The notes under the pieces are model-generated. The model had not been told where the DNA came from and searched no databases. It saw only the letters and a list, made by a program, of their open reading frames with translations. DNA of 64,000 nt, from the NCBI GenBank assembly GCA_021734255.1, contig JAIPJM010000011.1:1-64000 (forward strand), in the 5' to 3' direction. This document shows, one piece after another, positions 8,414-17,187 of the stretch. Position numbers and translations under genes: made by a program. The first letter of the stretch is position 1, and every line of letters begins with the position of its first letter. Source of the DNA: Fidelibacterota bacterium (GTDB taxonomy: Bacteria > Fidelibacterota > UBA8477 > JABMPR01).

Positions 8414-11182
8414 ATGAGTAAACGTTACTTATTTGCTGTGTTGCTCGTAGCTATCGTTCCTGCATTGGCCCTTGCACAGGGTACAATATCAGGTACAGTT
8501 ACAGATGCTGGCACAGGCGACGCCCTACCCGGAGCTAATGTGATCGTGGTTGGTCAGGCTTATGGTGGTGCATCAGACCTTTCAGGTGCTTTTGTTATTG
8601 AAGGTGTACCTGCAGGTAATTACGAGGTGACCGCATCAGTTATCGGTTATGAGACCGTTTCCCTAAGTGCTCAGGTTGCTAATGGTGTAGTTACAACTTT
8701 GAATTTTGCTCTTGGTAGCCAGGCCCTCGAAATGAGTGCTTTGGAAGTACTTGCTTCACGTGCTGGCGAAAATACACCTGTTGCCTACACAAACGTTTCC
8801 AAAGAGGAAATGGAGGTGCGTCTGGGATCACAGGATATCCCCTTGGTTTTGAATACTACACCTTCTGTTTATTCAACGAATCAAGGTGGTGGTGCTGGTG
8901 ATGCTCGTCTCAACGTTCGTGGTTTCAACCAGCGTAATGTTGCCATCATGATCAATGGTGTGCCCCAGAATGATATGGAAAACGGTTGGGTCTACTGGTC
9001 AAACTGGGACGGTGTTGGTGACGCAACCAGCTCGATCCAGATGCAGCGTGGACTGAGTGCCGTTAACCTTGCTACCCCCTCTATTGGTGGTACAATGAAC
9101 ATCATCACAGATCCAACCAAGCTTGAATCTGGTGGTAGTTTCAAGCAAGAACTTGGTTCTGGCAACTTCTTGAAATCTACTGTTAACTATAACACCGGTC
9201 TTATTGCTGACAAGTTCGCCCTGAGTGGAACTATTGTCCGTAAAACGGGTGATGGAATTTATAAGGGTACCTGGACTGATGCCTGGGCATACTACTTCGG
9301 TGCTGCCTACGCTCTGAACTCTAACAACCGTTTCGAGCTGTATGCCATTGGTGCTCCCCAGCGCCATGGTCAGAACCTGTACAGGCAGAATATTGCTGCT
9401 TATGACAGTGCCTACGCAAAGACCGTTGAAGGCTATGATGAAGACGCTATTGACGCATTTGTGGAACATGAAGACGGTCGACTCTATAATGAGAACGTAA
9501 GTCCTGTTTCTTCCAGTTATACCGGCAAGCAATACTGGTACATGTACGGTGAAGGTGGACTATTCGGTGGCGGTCTTCAGGACCGATATGACCCTGACTT
9601 CTTAAACGAACGTGAAAATTACTTCCACAAACCACTGGTTAACCTCAACCATTATCTGCAGCTTTCAGATAAGATGAGATTATCCTCTGTCCTTTATTGG
9701 TCAGGTGGTTCAGGTGGTGGTACCGGTACCTATGGTTCAGTAAAATGGAACTATCATGAAGGTATCTCAAGTCCTTCCCGTTGGGTTCATTATGATGCAA
9801 CTATCGCAAACAATTCCAATGTGGATTCCACATGGTCAAATACCGAAAAAAGATCATATGGTATCTTGCGCAACAGCATCAACCGTCAGAACACCTATGG
9901 TCTGATCTCCAAGCTGAACTATGATATGAGCGATATGCTCAAGCTGCAGGTTGGTATCGACTGGCGTACTGCAGGTATCGAACATACCCGTGAAGTCCGT
10001 GATCTTCTGGGTGGTGACTACCTTATAGATGACTCGGATCCCAACGTAGCTAATGGTGGTGAGTATATGGTCGGACTCGGTGACAATATCGATTATTACA
10101 ACCAAACTACTGTCGACTGGATCGGTGGATTTGTGCAAGGTTCATACTCAGCAGGCGCACTTAATGCCTACGGTATGGCCGGATTCTCATCCATCAAATA
10201 CTCCTATCAGGACCTCTTCACAGTTGCACAGGAAGTTATAGAATCTGAAGCTATTGGAGCCATGCAGTTCAAGGGTGGCGGTATGTACCATCTAGCTGAA
10301 AATTTCAACGTCTTTGCTAACATTGGATATGTTGAGAAGCCACCGATCATGGACAATGTGATCTATTTTGACGGATCTGTTGCTGCTGATCCTGCCAATG
10401 AGAAGTTCACAAGCACAGAGCTTGGTCTGAATTTCAATGCACAGATGTTTGCCCTAACAGCAAACGTCTACAACACTGACTGGATCGATCGTAACCTGAC
10501 CAAGGCTGTTACAAGTGGCCAGGGTTCAAGTGGTGATACGGATGTGATCTTCCTGACAGGTGTCAACCAGAACCATAAGGGTCTTGAGATCGAAGCTACT
10601 ATTCAGCCCATGAAGATGCTCCGTCTTGATGCATCGTTGAGTTTTGGTAACTGGGCATTTGTTGGTGATGCCGAAGGTGACTACCAGAATGAAGCCGGTG
10701 AGCTCTTAGGTGAATACACCTACGCTCTGAAAGACCTCAAAGTTGGTGATATGCCTCAGACCGCCTATATCTTGGGTGCAACTGTCACGCCTATCCCTGG
10801 CTTAAGGGTCCAGGCTCTGTATAGTATTTATGATAACAACTATGCAGATTGGAGTCCAGATAGTCGTCAAGTCGATGATGCTGACAATGATGGTGTGATC
10901 AGTGATGCTGAATTAGCCGCTGCTGATCGTGAGCAGGTCTGGGCAGCTCCGGGTTATGCGAAAATGGATCTCCACCTTGGCTATGATCTTCCAAGGATCG
11001 CTGGTATCAATGCTCAGCTGTTTGCCCATGTTTTCAATGCTCTGGATGCTACTTACGTTCAGGATGCACTTGATAACAGCCCATACAATAGCTATGGAAC
11101 CAAAGAGCACATGGCGCATAATGCCGAAGTATTCCTCGGAACGCCTCGCTATATGAATGTTGGATTAAAACTTTGGTTCTAA
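8414..11182 (+). CDS. TonB-dependent outer-membrane receptor with carboxypeptidase-regulatory-like domain
   Basis: I take ATG 8414 as the start because AAAGGAGGAG lies directly upstream. The product is 922 residues. A signal peptide (MSKRYLFAVLLVAIVPALALA) is followed by a CarboxypepD_reg-like beta domain (about 23-100; GTVTDAGTGDALPGANV), a plug domain with LNVRGFNQRNVAIMINGVPQND, and a 22-strand-type barrel ending in a terminal aromatic (LKLWF). Near residue 820 a loop contains a textbook EF-hand calcium loop, DADNDGVISDAEL. The class imports bulky substrates with energy from TonB-ExbBD. No SusD partner is adjacent, so the substrate is unknown. Confidence 0.9.
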   Translation: MSKRYLFAVLLVAIVPALALAQGTISGTVTDAGTGDALPGANVIVVGQAYGGASDLSGAFVIEGVPAGNYEVTASVIGYETVSLSAQVANGVVTTLNFALGSQALEMSALEVLASRAGENTPVAYTNVSKEEMEVRLGSQDIPLVLNTTPSVYSTNQGGGAGDARLNVRGFNQRNVAIMINGVPQNDMENGWVYWSNWDGVGDATSSIQMQRGLSAVNLATPSIGGTMNIITDPTKLESGGSFKQELGSGNFLKSTVNYNTGLIADKFALSGTIVRKTGDGIYKGTWTDAWAYYFGAAYALNSNNRFELYAIGAPQRHGQNLYRQNIAAYDSAYAKTVEGYDEDAIDAFVEHEDGRLYNENVSPVSSSYTGKQYWYMYGEGGLFGGGLQDRYDPDFLNERENYFHKPLVNLNHYLQLSDKMRLSSVLYWSGGSGGGTGTYGSVKWNYHEGISSPSRWVHYDATIANNSNVDSTWSNTEKRSYGILRNSINRQNTYGLISKLNYDMSDMLKLQVGIDWRTAGIEHTREVRDLLGGDYLIDDSDPNVANGGEYMVGLGDNIDYYNQTTVDWIGGFVQGSYSAGALNAYGMAGFSSIKYSYQDLFTVAQEVIESEAIGAMQFKGGGMYHLAENFNVFANIGYVEKPPIMDNVIYFDGSVAADPANEKFTSTELGLNFNAQMFALTANVYNTDWIDRNLTKAVTSGQGSSGDTDVIFLTGVNQNHKGLEIEATIQPMKMLRLDASLSFGNWAFVGDAEGDYQNEAGELLGEYTYALKDLKVGDMPQTAYILGATVTPIPGLRVQALYSIYDNNYADWSPDSRQVDDADNDGVISDAELAAADREQVWAAPGYAKMDLHLGYDLPRIAGINAQLFAHVFNALDATYVQDALDNSPYNSYGTKEHMAHNAEVFLGTPRYMNVGLKLWF

Positions 11183-11201
11183 ACCTAGTTTAAATACCTA
11201 T

Positions 11202-11231
11202 AAAAAACCCGGGCATGTCCCGGGTTTTTTT
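11202..11231 (+). terminator. Rho-independent terminator after the TonB-dependent receptor
   Basis: AACCCGGG and CCCGGGTT pair around a CATGT loop, flanked by A and T runs. It begins 20 bases after the stop codon. Confidence 0.92.
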
Positions 11232-11280
11232 ATCTTTACCACCTGATAAAATCCAATTAGCTAGACACCAAAGTGATCGA

Positions 11281-11332
11281 ATGGTAGGTTGGAAGGAACG
11301 TAGCATGCTACGTTCCTATCGACCAAACCATC
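11281..11332. repeat. Large palindromic element
   Basis: A perfect 24-base palindrome centred on GTAGCATGCTAC (11294-11317) is extended by imperfect arms (ATGGT...ACCAT) to about 50 bases. There is no T tract, so it is more like a REP element than a terminator. It touches the 3' end of the neighbouring membrane-protein gene. Confidence 0.65.
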
Positions 11333-11756
11333 ACCCCAATTTATTGCATATCAGGTAGTAAAGCCCAAAGATAGCGCCGATCACGATCCCTGCTGGGGAA
11401 ATAAATACAGCAGCCAGGAAAAAGATCACTGAGAAACCAAAGAGCAACTGGTCCAAAACAGGGACGCCGCCAGTTTTTTCAATCAGGATCTTAAATATGT
11501 TGTGCAGCAGAACGAATACCGGAAAACTAACGACTGATATAGCCAGGAGCGTACCGTAGGCACTTGCTTCTCTCCAGTGATGCACAAAAGCAACAGTGAT
11601 AAAGCATACACCTGTATAGCTAAGGACAATTCCAGGTGGATTATCAGCGATACCAATTAGGATTGCCAGCACTAACAGAATCAAACCGATACCTAGGAGT
11701 TACTTCGTCCTGGAGCGTTTAAGTTGTTCTTTTATGAATGAAATTATTATATCCAT
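11331..11756 (-). pseudogene. Small membrane protein gene interrupted by an in-frame TAA
   Basis: An ATG at 11756 opens MDIIISFIKEQLKRSRTK and hits TAA at 11702-11700. The same frame then continues, without a shift, for over 120 codons. The downstream part is a hydrophobic protein with three or four membrane segments (ILLVLAILIGIADNPPG; VLSYTGVCFITVAFVHH; LLFGFSVIFFLAAVFISPAGIVIG). The region straight after the stop already looks like the first membrane helix and has only TTG or GTG as possible starts. A single AAA-to-TAA change would explain it. The family is not recognised. It could still be expressed by reinitiation. Confidence 0.6.
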
Positions 11757-11774
11757 GCAGTCCCCCGTGTCTCC

Positions 11775-12242
11775 CTAATGGTTAAGGGTCCCCTCCTTGG
11801 AGGGGCCAGGGGTGGGTTGGTTACCCACCAAATCATCCTGATGCTCCTCAATCCAGAGTTCAATTGCTATCAAAATGTCACCCATGTTCTTTTTCAAATC
11901 AATATCTTCAAATCGCAAAAATCTAACACCCGACTTTTCCAGTCGTCTTTGTCTATATAAATCGTATTTCTGCACATCTGAATGATCATGACTCTCACCA
12001 TCAATTTCGATAACAAGCATCAGATCTTTGCAATAGAAATCAACGATGTAATTGTCAAGTGGACGCTGTCTATTGAATTGAAACCCCATCATGCGCCGCC
12101 CTTTGAGTTTATCCCAGAGAAGAATCTCGGATAAAGTCATATTTTGTCGAAGCTTCTTAGCCTTTTCCTTTAGGTGAGGATTATAAGGTATGATGGTTCT
12201 TTTTGCTGTCAATTGCCCACCCCGACTCCCTTCAGGAGCCAC
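11775..12242 (-). CDS. DUF559 / Vsr-like endonuclease-fold protein
   Basis: The core (about residues 20-140) is the small PD-(D/E)XK-like DUF559 domain: NMTLSEILLWDKLKGRRMMG, then NYIVDFYCKDLMLVIEIDGESH with the acidic Glu/Asp pair, and LEKSGVRFLRFEDIDL. The family resembles very-short-patch-repair endonucleases. Its biochemical role is unknown. The frame opens with GTG inside a repeat; a TTG ten codons later (12212) may be the true start. The last 15 codons (PTPGPSKEGTLNH) read into the other flanking repeat. The gene thus seems carried by, or grown into, a repeat element. Confidence 0.75.
   Translation of the reverse strand: MAPEGSRGGQLTAKRTIIPYNPHLKEKAKKLRQNMTLSEILLWDKLKGRRMMGFQFNRQRPLDNYIVDFYCKDLMLVIEIDGESHDHSDVQKYDLYRQRRLEKSGVRFLRFEDIDLKKNMGDILIAIELWIEEHQDDLVGNQPTPGPSKEGTLNH
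11790..11805. repeat. Left copy of inverted repeat flanking the DUF559 gene
   Basis: CCCCTCCTTGGAGGGG is a hairpin-forming 16-mer. Its inverted copy lies at 12242-12257. GGGGTGGG follows in both copies after different spacers. Confidence 0.75.
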
Positions 12243-12257
12243 CCCTCCAAGGAGGGG
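12242..12257. repeat. Right copy of inverted repeat flanking the DUF559 gene
   Basis: CCCCTCCAAGGAGGGG is the reverse complement of the copy at 11790. Together they bracket the DUF559 coding region, like the ends of a small mobile or miniature element. Confidence 0.75.
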
Positions 12258-12308
12258 ACTTCCCTAACGAAGACTTGACATTTTCGGGAAATTTGAGTTC
12301 AGCGAATA

Positions 12309-14678
12309 TTATCCCTCAGTCTTTGCTGCTTTCGCCGCCTTTTTTGGTTCCTCTGGTTCCAGAGCCAGATCTATAACATCACAGATCTCTTCAACAAACT
12401 CGAAATTCATTTCCTTCTTGACCTTATCCGGTAGATCCATGAGATCTGATTCGTTCTTCTTCGGTAAGATCACTGTGGTCAGACCAGCACGGTTTGCGGC
12501 CATGACCTTTTCCCTGATACCCCCAATGGGCAGAACAGCACCACGCAGGGTGATCTCCCCTGTCATACCCAGGTTGCTCTTCACCAGACGCTCCGTTAGC
12601 AGGGAGATCATAGCTGTAAACAGGGTAATACCGGCAGACGGACCGTCCTTGGGAACAGCCCCTGCAGGAATATGGATATGCATATCATATTTCTTATAAA
12701 AATCGGGGTCAACATTCAACTTCTCAGCATTGGCGCGGATGTAGGAGAAGACAGCTTGTGCCGATTCCTTCATTACATCGCCCAATTTACCGGTGAGTTT
12801 AAGGTTCCCCTTACCTGGCATTTTCATGGCCTCAATAAAAAGGATATCCCCGCCAACTGCTGTATAAGCGAGTCCGATGACAATACCAGGGTTTGACATG
12901 CGTTCGGCTATCTCATTATGACGTTTGGGTGGTCCCAGGATCTTGGTAATACTGCCTTTGGTGATCCTGCGCTGTTTCTCGTTACCCTCGGCTCGCTCAC
13001 GGGCCACCTTGCGGCAGACATTGGCGATCTGTCGCTCCAGGTTACGAACACCGGCCTCATAGGTATAGCGACTGATAAGCTCAGAAATAGCAGTGTCCAT
13101 GAAAGTGATCTGATCTTCTCCCAGAGCGTGCTCTGATACCTGTTTGGGGATGAGGTATGATTTGGCGATCTGAATCTTTTCTTCCTCGATATACCCGGGG
13201 AAGTCGATCATCTCCATACGATCACGAAGCGGTCCCGGTATAGGATCCAGCCAGTTTGCAGTGGCAATGAACATGACCTTGGAGAGGTCGAAGGTCACTT
13301 CCAGATAATGATCACTGAATGAATGATTCTGCTCGGGGTCCAATACTTCAAGCAGGGCGGAACTAGGGTCACCCCTGAAGTCGGTACCTAACTTATCAAC
13401 CTCATCGAGCATGAATACAGGATTACGGGTTTTGGCCTTTTTCAATCCCTGAATGATACGGCCTGGCAGAGCACCTATATAGGTTCTTCTGTGCCCCCTG
13501 ATCTCAGCTTCATCACGGACGCCACCCAGTGAAATGCGGACAAATTCACGTCCCAGCGCATCGGCAATGGATTTACCCAATGATGTCTTTCCAGTTCCTG
13601 GAGGACCCTGGAAACAAAGGATGGGTCCCTTGATAGGCGCGTCCGGGCTCTGTTCCAGCTTAAGTTTTCTCACAGCCAGGAATTCCAGTACACGATTTTT
13701 AACACGTTTCAGGCCGTAGTGATCACGATCCAGGATCTTCAGCGCTTCATGGACATCCACTCTGTCCTCGGTTTCATTACTCCAGGGCAATTCGACCAAC
13801 CAGTCCAGGTAGGTACGGGAGACTGTATATTCAGGTGATGACGGAGGAATTCTCTGGAGTCGGTCGATCTCTTTATTGGCAACCTTTAACGCCTCCTCCG
13901 GCATTCCCACTTTCAGAATCTTTTCTTCCAATTCCTTGATCTCAAGGGTCTGATCGTCTTCGCCCAGTTCCTTTTTAATCGCTTTCATCTGTTCCCGAAG
14001 AAAATATTCGCGCTGGCTCTTCGAGATCTCTTCCTGAACTTCGGTCTGGATTTTTTCACCGATCTCCTGCCTCTGAATCTCGCGATTGATAAGGACGGTG
14101 GCCTTCTTCAGACGTTCATCAACGTTTGTTTCTTCCAGGATGTCCTGCTTCTCAGAGTTGGATAGCTGCATCATGGAGATCGCCCTGTCCACCAGGCGAG
14201 CAGGATGTTGTATATTGGATAGCAGGGAAATATGCTCCTGGGTGATGTAGTCCGCCACCTTGGATAATTCCTTGAAATTGGTTCGGATGTTCGCTGCCAT
14301 TGCATCGGTTTCCAGATCAGCATCATAGATCTCGTCAATACTCTCGATGTGCGCCTTGAAATATGGGTCTGACTGTGTGTAGTCAGAGATCTTTACCCGT
14401 TCTCCGCCCTGCACAATAGCGCTCTGACTTCCATCCGGCATATCCAGGATCTTCATGACTGAAGCTGTTGTTCCGATCGTAAAGAGATCAGAGATTTCCG
14501 GATTCTCGACCGAGCCTTCTTTCTGAGCAACCACGACGATCGTTTTCTTTCCCGAGGGTAACTCTCTCAAGAGCTTCAATGATCGTTCTCTACCGATGTA
14601 GAGCGGAATGACCTGCTGCGGAAACAGCACCGTATTTCTCAGTGGCATGACTGGTAGTGCGTTTGTTGTATTTGACAT
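12309..14678 (-). CDS. lon: ATP-dependent protease Lon
   Basis: The 789-residue protein has all Lon domains in order. The N-terminal substrate-recognition domain begins with LPVMPLRNTVLFPQQVIPL, a coiled-coil middle region follows, then the AAA+ module with Walker A GPPGTGKTSLGKSIA (about 356-370) and Walker B VFMLDEVDK. The C-terminal serine protease domain has the catalytic Ser in PKDGPSAGITL and the Lys further on (IREKVMAANRAG region). It degrades misfolded and regulatory proteins. The tail ends in an Ala/Lys-rich KKAAKAAKTEG. It begins 18 bases after the QW-repeat gene and probably shares its transcript. Confidence 0.97.
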   Translation of the reverse strand: MSNTTNALPVMPLRNTVLFPQQVIPLYIGRERSLKLLRELPSGKKTIVVVAQKEGSVENPEISDLFTIGTTASVMKILDMPDGSQSAIVQGGERVKISDYTQSDPYFKAHIESIDEIYDADLETDAMAANIRTNFKELSKVADYITQEHISLLSNIQHPARLVDRAISMMQLSNSEKQDILEETNVDERLKKATVLINREIQRQEIGEKIQTEVQEEISKSQREYFLREQMKAIKKELGEDDQTLEIKELEEKILKVGMPEEALKVANKEIDRLQRIPPSSPEYTVSRTYLDWLVELPWSNETEDRVDVHEALKILDRDHYGLKRVKNRVLEFLAVRKLKLEQSPDAPIKGPILCFQGPPGTGKTSLGKSIADALGREFVRISLGGVRDEAEIRGHRRTYIGALPGRIIQGLKKAKTRNPVFMLDEVDKLGTDFRGDPSSALLEVLDPEQNHSFSDHYLEVTFDLSKVMFIATANWLDPIPGPLRDRMEMIDFPGYIEEEKIQIAKSYLIPKQVSEHALGEDQITFMDTAISELISRYTYEAGVRNLERQIANVCRKVARERAEGNEKQRRITKGSITKILGPPKRHNEIAERMSNPGIVIGLAYTAVGGDILFIEAMKMPGKGNLKLTGKLGDVMKESAQAVFSYIRANAEKLNVDPDFYKKYDMHIHIPAGAVPKDGPSAGITLFTAMISLLTERLVKSNLGMTGEITLRGAVLPIGGIREKVMAANRAGLTTVILPKKNESDLMDLPDKVKKEMNFEFVEEICDVIDLALEPEEPKKAAKAAKTEG

Positions 14679-14696
14679 ATATTTCTCCGTTAATTC

Positions 14697-15671
14697 TTAT
14701 TCTGTGTATTCAATTGTATCGTTTATTCGTAATCCTTCAAAATGCTTTACTACTTTCAGAGCGCGCAGAGTCACTTCAAAATTTCCACGTTTATCCCGCC
14801 CGACAATGGCTGGCCACAGCCCGTTCTTTAGTTGAACAGAAACGAGCCAGTCCACCAATTTTTCGATCTTTCGATTGCGCTCATTGTCGTTGAACATCTG
14901 ATAGGTTTCCAGATATCTCAAGGTACCCCCATGCAGGACACTCAATCCTGCGTGACCGCTGAGGAGCGTATCCCAAGCCTGCATGCCTGGTAGCAACTTA
15001 CTCTGATCTGGGACCAGGAGGTGATCCTCCAAATATTTTAAACCTTTTCGCAGCGTGCGATTATTCTTGAATTGCTCTGAGTGTCCCATGGTCCACAAAA
15101 AGAACAAGGTGGTCCAGAGGCAGGAATCCTGGTCAGATGGCAAGCTGGACCAACTCCCATCGGAATGCTGGTTTTTGAGGAGATCCCATATGAGGTTTTT
15201 GATGATAGGATTACCATCAAGTTTCAGCGCGATACTCAGATAGATGGCCTGACTCAACTGATGCAAGCGGAGAGGTGGATGATCCTTGTCAAGAAAACGG
15301 ATGACTTCTCTCATTCCCAGAAGTGCTTTCTCCTGCTTTTCTGTGACCATAAGATCGACCAGCGCATGCAATGCTTCAATCTGCTGAATGAATTGGAGGG
15401 TTTGAAGCTGACCTTCATCAAGCCCTTTGGTTTTGCCTGATAGGGGCCAACATCCGTTCTGATCCTGTTTAGCAAAAAGGAGCCGTCGATCTTTTTGCTT
15501 TCTCAAATTCTTCTTCAGATCTTTGAAATCATTTGATTCCCCATCATTCAACACATCGCGTAATAACTGATATCGAATATGCAGGGGTGCTGCATCCATC
15601 AACACGGGGATGGTGTCTATTCGGAGGACTTCAAGCCAGGGAAACGCAGATCTGTCGTAATCAGCAGCCAT
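14697..15671 (-). CDS. QW-repeat protein with terpenoid-cyclase/prenyltransferase-like toroid fold
   Basis: The 324-residue cytosolic protein has no signal peptide. At least three motifs of the QxxxGxW kind recur: QDQNGCWP (about 70), NQHSDGSWSS (about 178) and VQLKNGLWPA (about 287). These typify alpha/alpha toroids such as squalene cyclases and prenyltransferase beta subunits. The cyclase DxDD acid motif and prenyltransferase zinc ligands are not seen, and the protein is half the cyclase length, so a catalytic role is doubtful. It sits 18 bases upstream of lon. I do not recognise a named family. Confidence 0.7.
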   Translation of the reverse strand: MAADYDRSAFPWLEVLRIDTIPVLMDAAPLHIRYQLLRDVLNDGESNDFKDLKKNLRKQKDRRLLFAKQDQNGCWPLSGKTKGLDEGQLQTLQFIQQIEALHALVDLMVTEKQEKALLGMREVIRFLDKDHPPLRLHQLSQAIYLSIALKLDGNPIIKNLIWDLLKNQHSDGSWSSLPSDQDSCLWTTLFFLWTMGHSEQFKNNRTLRKGLKYLEDHLLVPDQSKLLPGMQAWDTLLSGHAGLSVLHGGTLRYLETYQMFNDNERNRKIEKLVDWLVSVQLKNGLWPAIVGRDKRGNFEVTLRALKVVKHFEGLRINDTIEYTE

Positions 15672-15855
15672 AGAGCCGTTATAATAAGCGACAAATCACT
15701 TGTAACCAAGCAAACATGAAGGCTAATTCATTATTATATTAAGCTAAGCGATAATGTAGAACAGTAAAACGGGGTTCGAGTCAGGCTAAAATGCGACACA
15801 AATGGGCAAAACCACTGACAGTCCCGCCTAAATGCTATCGCATTTATGGTTTGAA

Positions 15856-15892
15856 ATAAAAAAAACCCCGGTGATGTACCGGGGCCTTTTTT
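15856..15892. terminator. Bidirectional Rho-independent terminator
   Basis: The stem CCCCGG/CCGGGG with loop TGATGTA has an A run on the left and a T run on the right, so it can act on both strands. It ends the HesB-like gene on the minus strand. The remaining 15672-15855 shows no gene and probably holds the promoter for the QW-repeat/lon unit. Confidence 0.85.
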
Positions 15893-15909
15893 CGAGGAGA
15901 GTAGTAGTG

Positions 15910-16242
15910 TCAGCAGTTATGGCCGCCGCCACCACATCCGCACTGCTGTGCGTGATTGTGGGACTTCTCAATCGTGAAGCCCTCTGTGTTATCATCTTTA
16001 TAGTAATTAACGCTTGCCCCCTCTAACTGGGAAAAGCTTGACGGGTCGACTAGAATTCGTACTCCCTGAGACTCAAATACATTGTCTTCAGGAAACTGCT
16101 TGTTTTCCAAAGTCATCCCGAATGAATTGTTGGAACAGCAACCGGAATTGGCATAAATACGCAAGCCACCTTCCTCTGCCAGGGCTTTTTCATCAATCAG
16201 TCCCTTGATCTTCTCTGCTGCTACGTCACTTAGTTGAATCAT
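15910..16242 (-). CDS. HesB/IscA-like iron-sulfur carrier protein
   Basis: The 110-residue protein has the A-type carrier layout: MIQLSDVAAEKIKGLI, then LRIYANSGCCSNNSFGMTLE with the first cysteine position (about 34-36), then VDPSSFSQLEGASVNYY, and a C-terminal CGCGGGGHNC. The family binds a [2Fe-2S] or iron between three cysteines and hands it to apo-proteins. The doubled cysteine (CC) and the extra terminal Cys/His are deviations from classic IscA, so it may belong to the HesB-like selenoprotein/IscA-related branch. A NifX-like gene lies 103 bases upstream. Confidence 0.85.
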   Translation of the reverse strand: MIQLSDVAAEKIKGLIDEKALAEEGGLRIYANSGCCSNNSFGMTLENKQFPEDNVFESQGVRILVDPSSFSQLEGASVNYYKDDNTEGFTIEKSHNHAQQCGCGGGGHNC

Positions 16243-16345
16243 ATTATAAAACCTTTTGTTAAGAGCTCATTTATTTTCTGGCTAAAGATGATAATAATAG
16301 TATTTAATTGCAAGCATATTTTATTAGGCCTTATATTATTTGTAC

Positions 16346-16723
16346 CTAGTGTTCACAACCCTTCTCAGGGTTATTGTCCAGGTTTCCATTAAGAAAAGCC
16401 TGTAAAGCAGCATCGACTGTAGGGATGGTTGTGATCACCGCCTGGATATTTGCCCCACACAAATCATCATATATCCGGCGTCCCATTCCCCTTGATATAA
16501 CCACTTCACAATCAGAAAGTGCCTTCAGGATGGCAGCGTGTGAATGACCATGTCCCTGGCTGTGATCGTCCCCACCCGTTTTGGCATGCTGAGAAAATGT
16601 ATTTTCGCGGTATTCGTTTTCAGCGATGACCCCATCCTTGATCTCGGAAATGATAAACCCTCGGGTTCTACCAAAATGCTGGGCAATGTTTACATAGTCG
16701 TCTGAAGCAATTCCAATTTTCAT
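16346..16723 (-). CDS. NifX/NifB-C-terminal (dinitrogenase Fe-Mo cofactor) family protein
   Basis: I choose ATG 16723 (MKIGIASDDYVNIAQHFGRT) because CAGGAG precedes it; a longer frame exists but starts in unconserved sequence. The 125 residues match the NifX-type ribonuclease-H-like fold, including FIISEIKDGVIAENEYREN and the SDCEVVISRGMG.RIYDDL block. A histidine-rich loop (HSQGHGHSHAA, about 55-66) may bind metal. Without nif genes nearby, members of this family are generally treated as iron-sulfur or metal-cluster accessory proteins of unknown partner. Confidence 0.88.
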   Translation of the reverse strand: MKIGIASDDYVNIAQHFGRTRGFIISEIKDGVIAENEYRENTFSQHAKTGGDDHSQGHGHSHAAILKALSDCEVVISRGMGRRIYDDLCGANIQAVITTIPTVDAALQAFLNGNLDNNPEKGCEH

Positions 16724-17092
16724 TTTTGATAATTCTCCTGTTATTTTATACCAAGCCATCTTTGGCTTTACTGTTAAGTAACATCTAAATATAAAACCCA
16801 CTTTAATTTATATAAAGCATTATTTGCTATTTAGCATTTTTTTATCTAGCCAAGCTTTTAAGCCCTCGCGGTCGACGCTGTCAGTCGGATTTAAATCTGG
16901 CCTTGAATGAGGAACAGATAAGACTTTCTAAATAGGGCTAAATTCGTCTTATTTTGTTAGTCCTGACCATTTTTTCTATGAATACTTCCCATGATTCCCT
17001 TTTATTTTCTGATGATATTTATTTATATTCGACTTACAACAAGTTGAGGGAAGACATTATTAACTAGTTGAATAGATGCAATCTGCAGATAG

Positions 17093-17108
17093 TATGCCTG
17101 CTGGCATA
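17093..17108. promoter_or_regulatory. Inverted repeat upstream of the cytochrome operon
   Basis: TATGCC-TGCT-GGCATA lies about 80 bases before the first start codon of the plus-strand cytochrome operon. The space 16724-17187 has no gene and is AT-rich. This repeat is its only clear symmetric element and could be a regulator site. Confidence 0.35.
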
Positions 17109-17187
17109 TATTTTGTATTTATAAATACTGTTTTGTGTAGTGTAGATATTAGATAATTTTTTGTTTAACATGAAAAAGGGGGAGTAC

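Noticed and set aside
8414-11182. Polysaccharide utilisation locus (SusC/SusD)
   Set aside because: There is no SusD-like lipoprotein or glycoside hydrolase nearby.
15910-16723. Part of a nitrogen-fixation cluster
   Set aside because: Only a NifX-domain protein and an A-type carrier are present. No nifHDK, nifE, nifN or complete nifB is visible.
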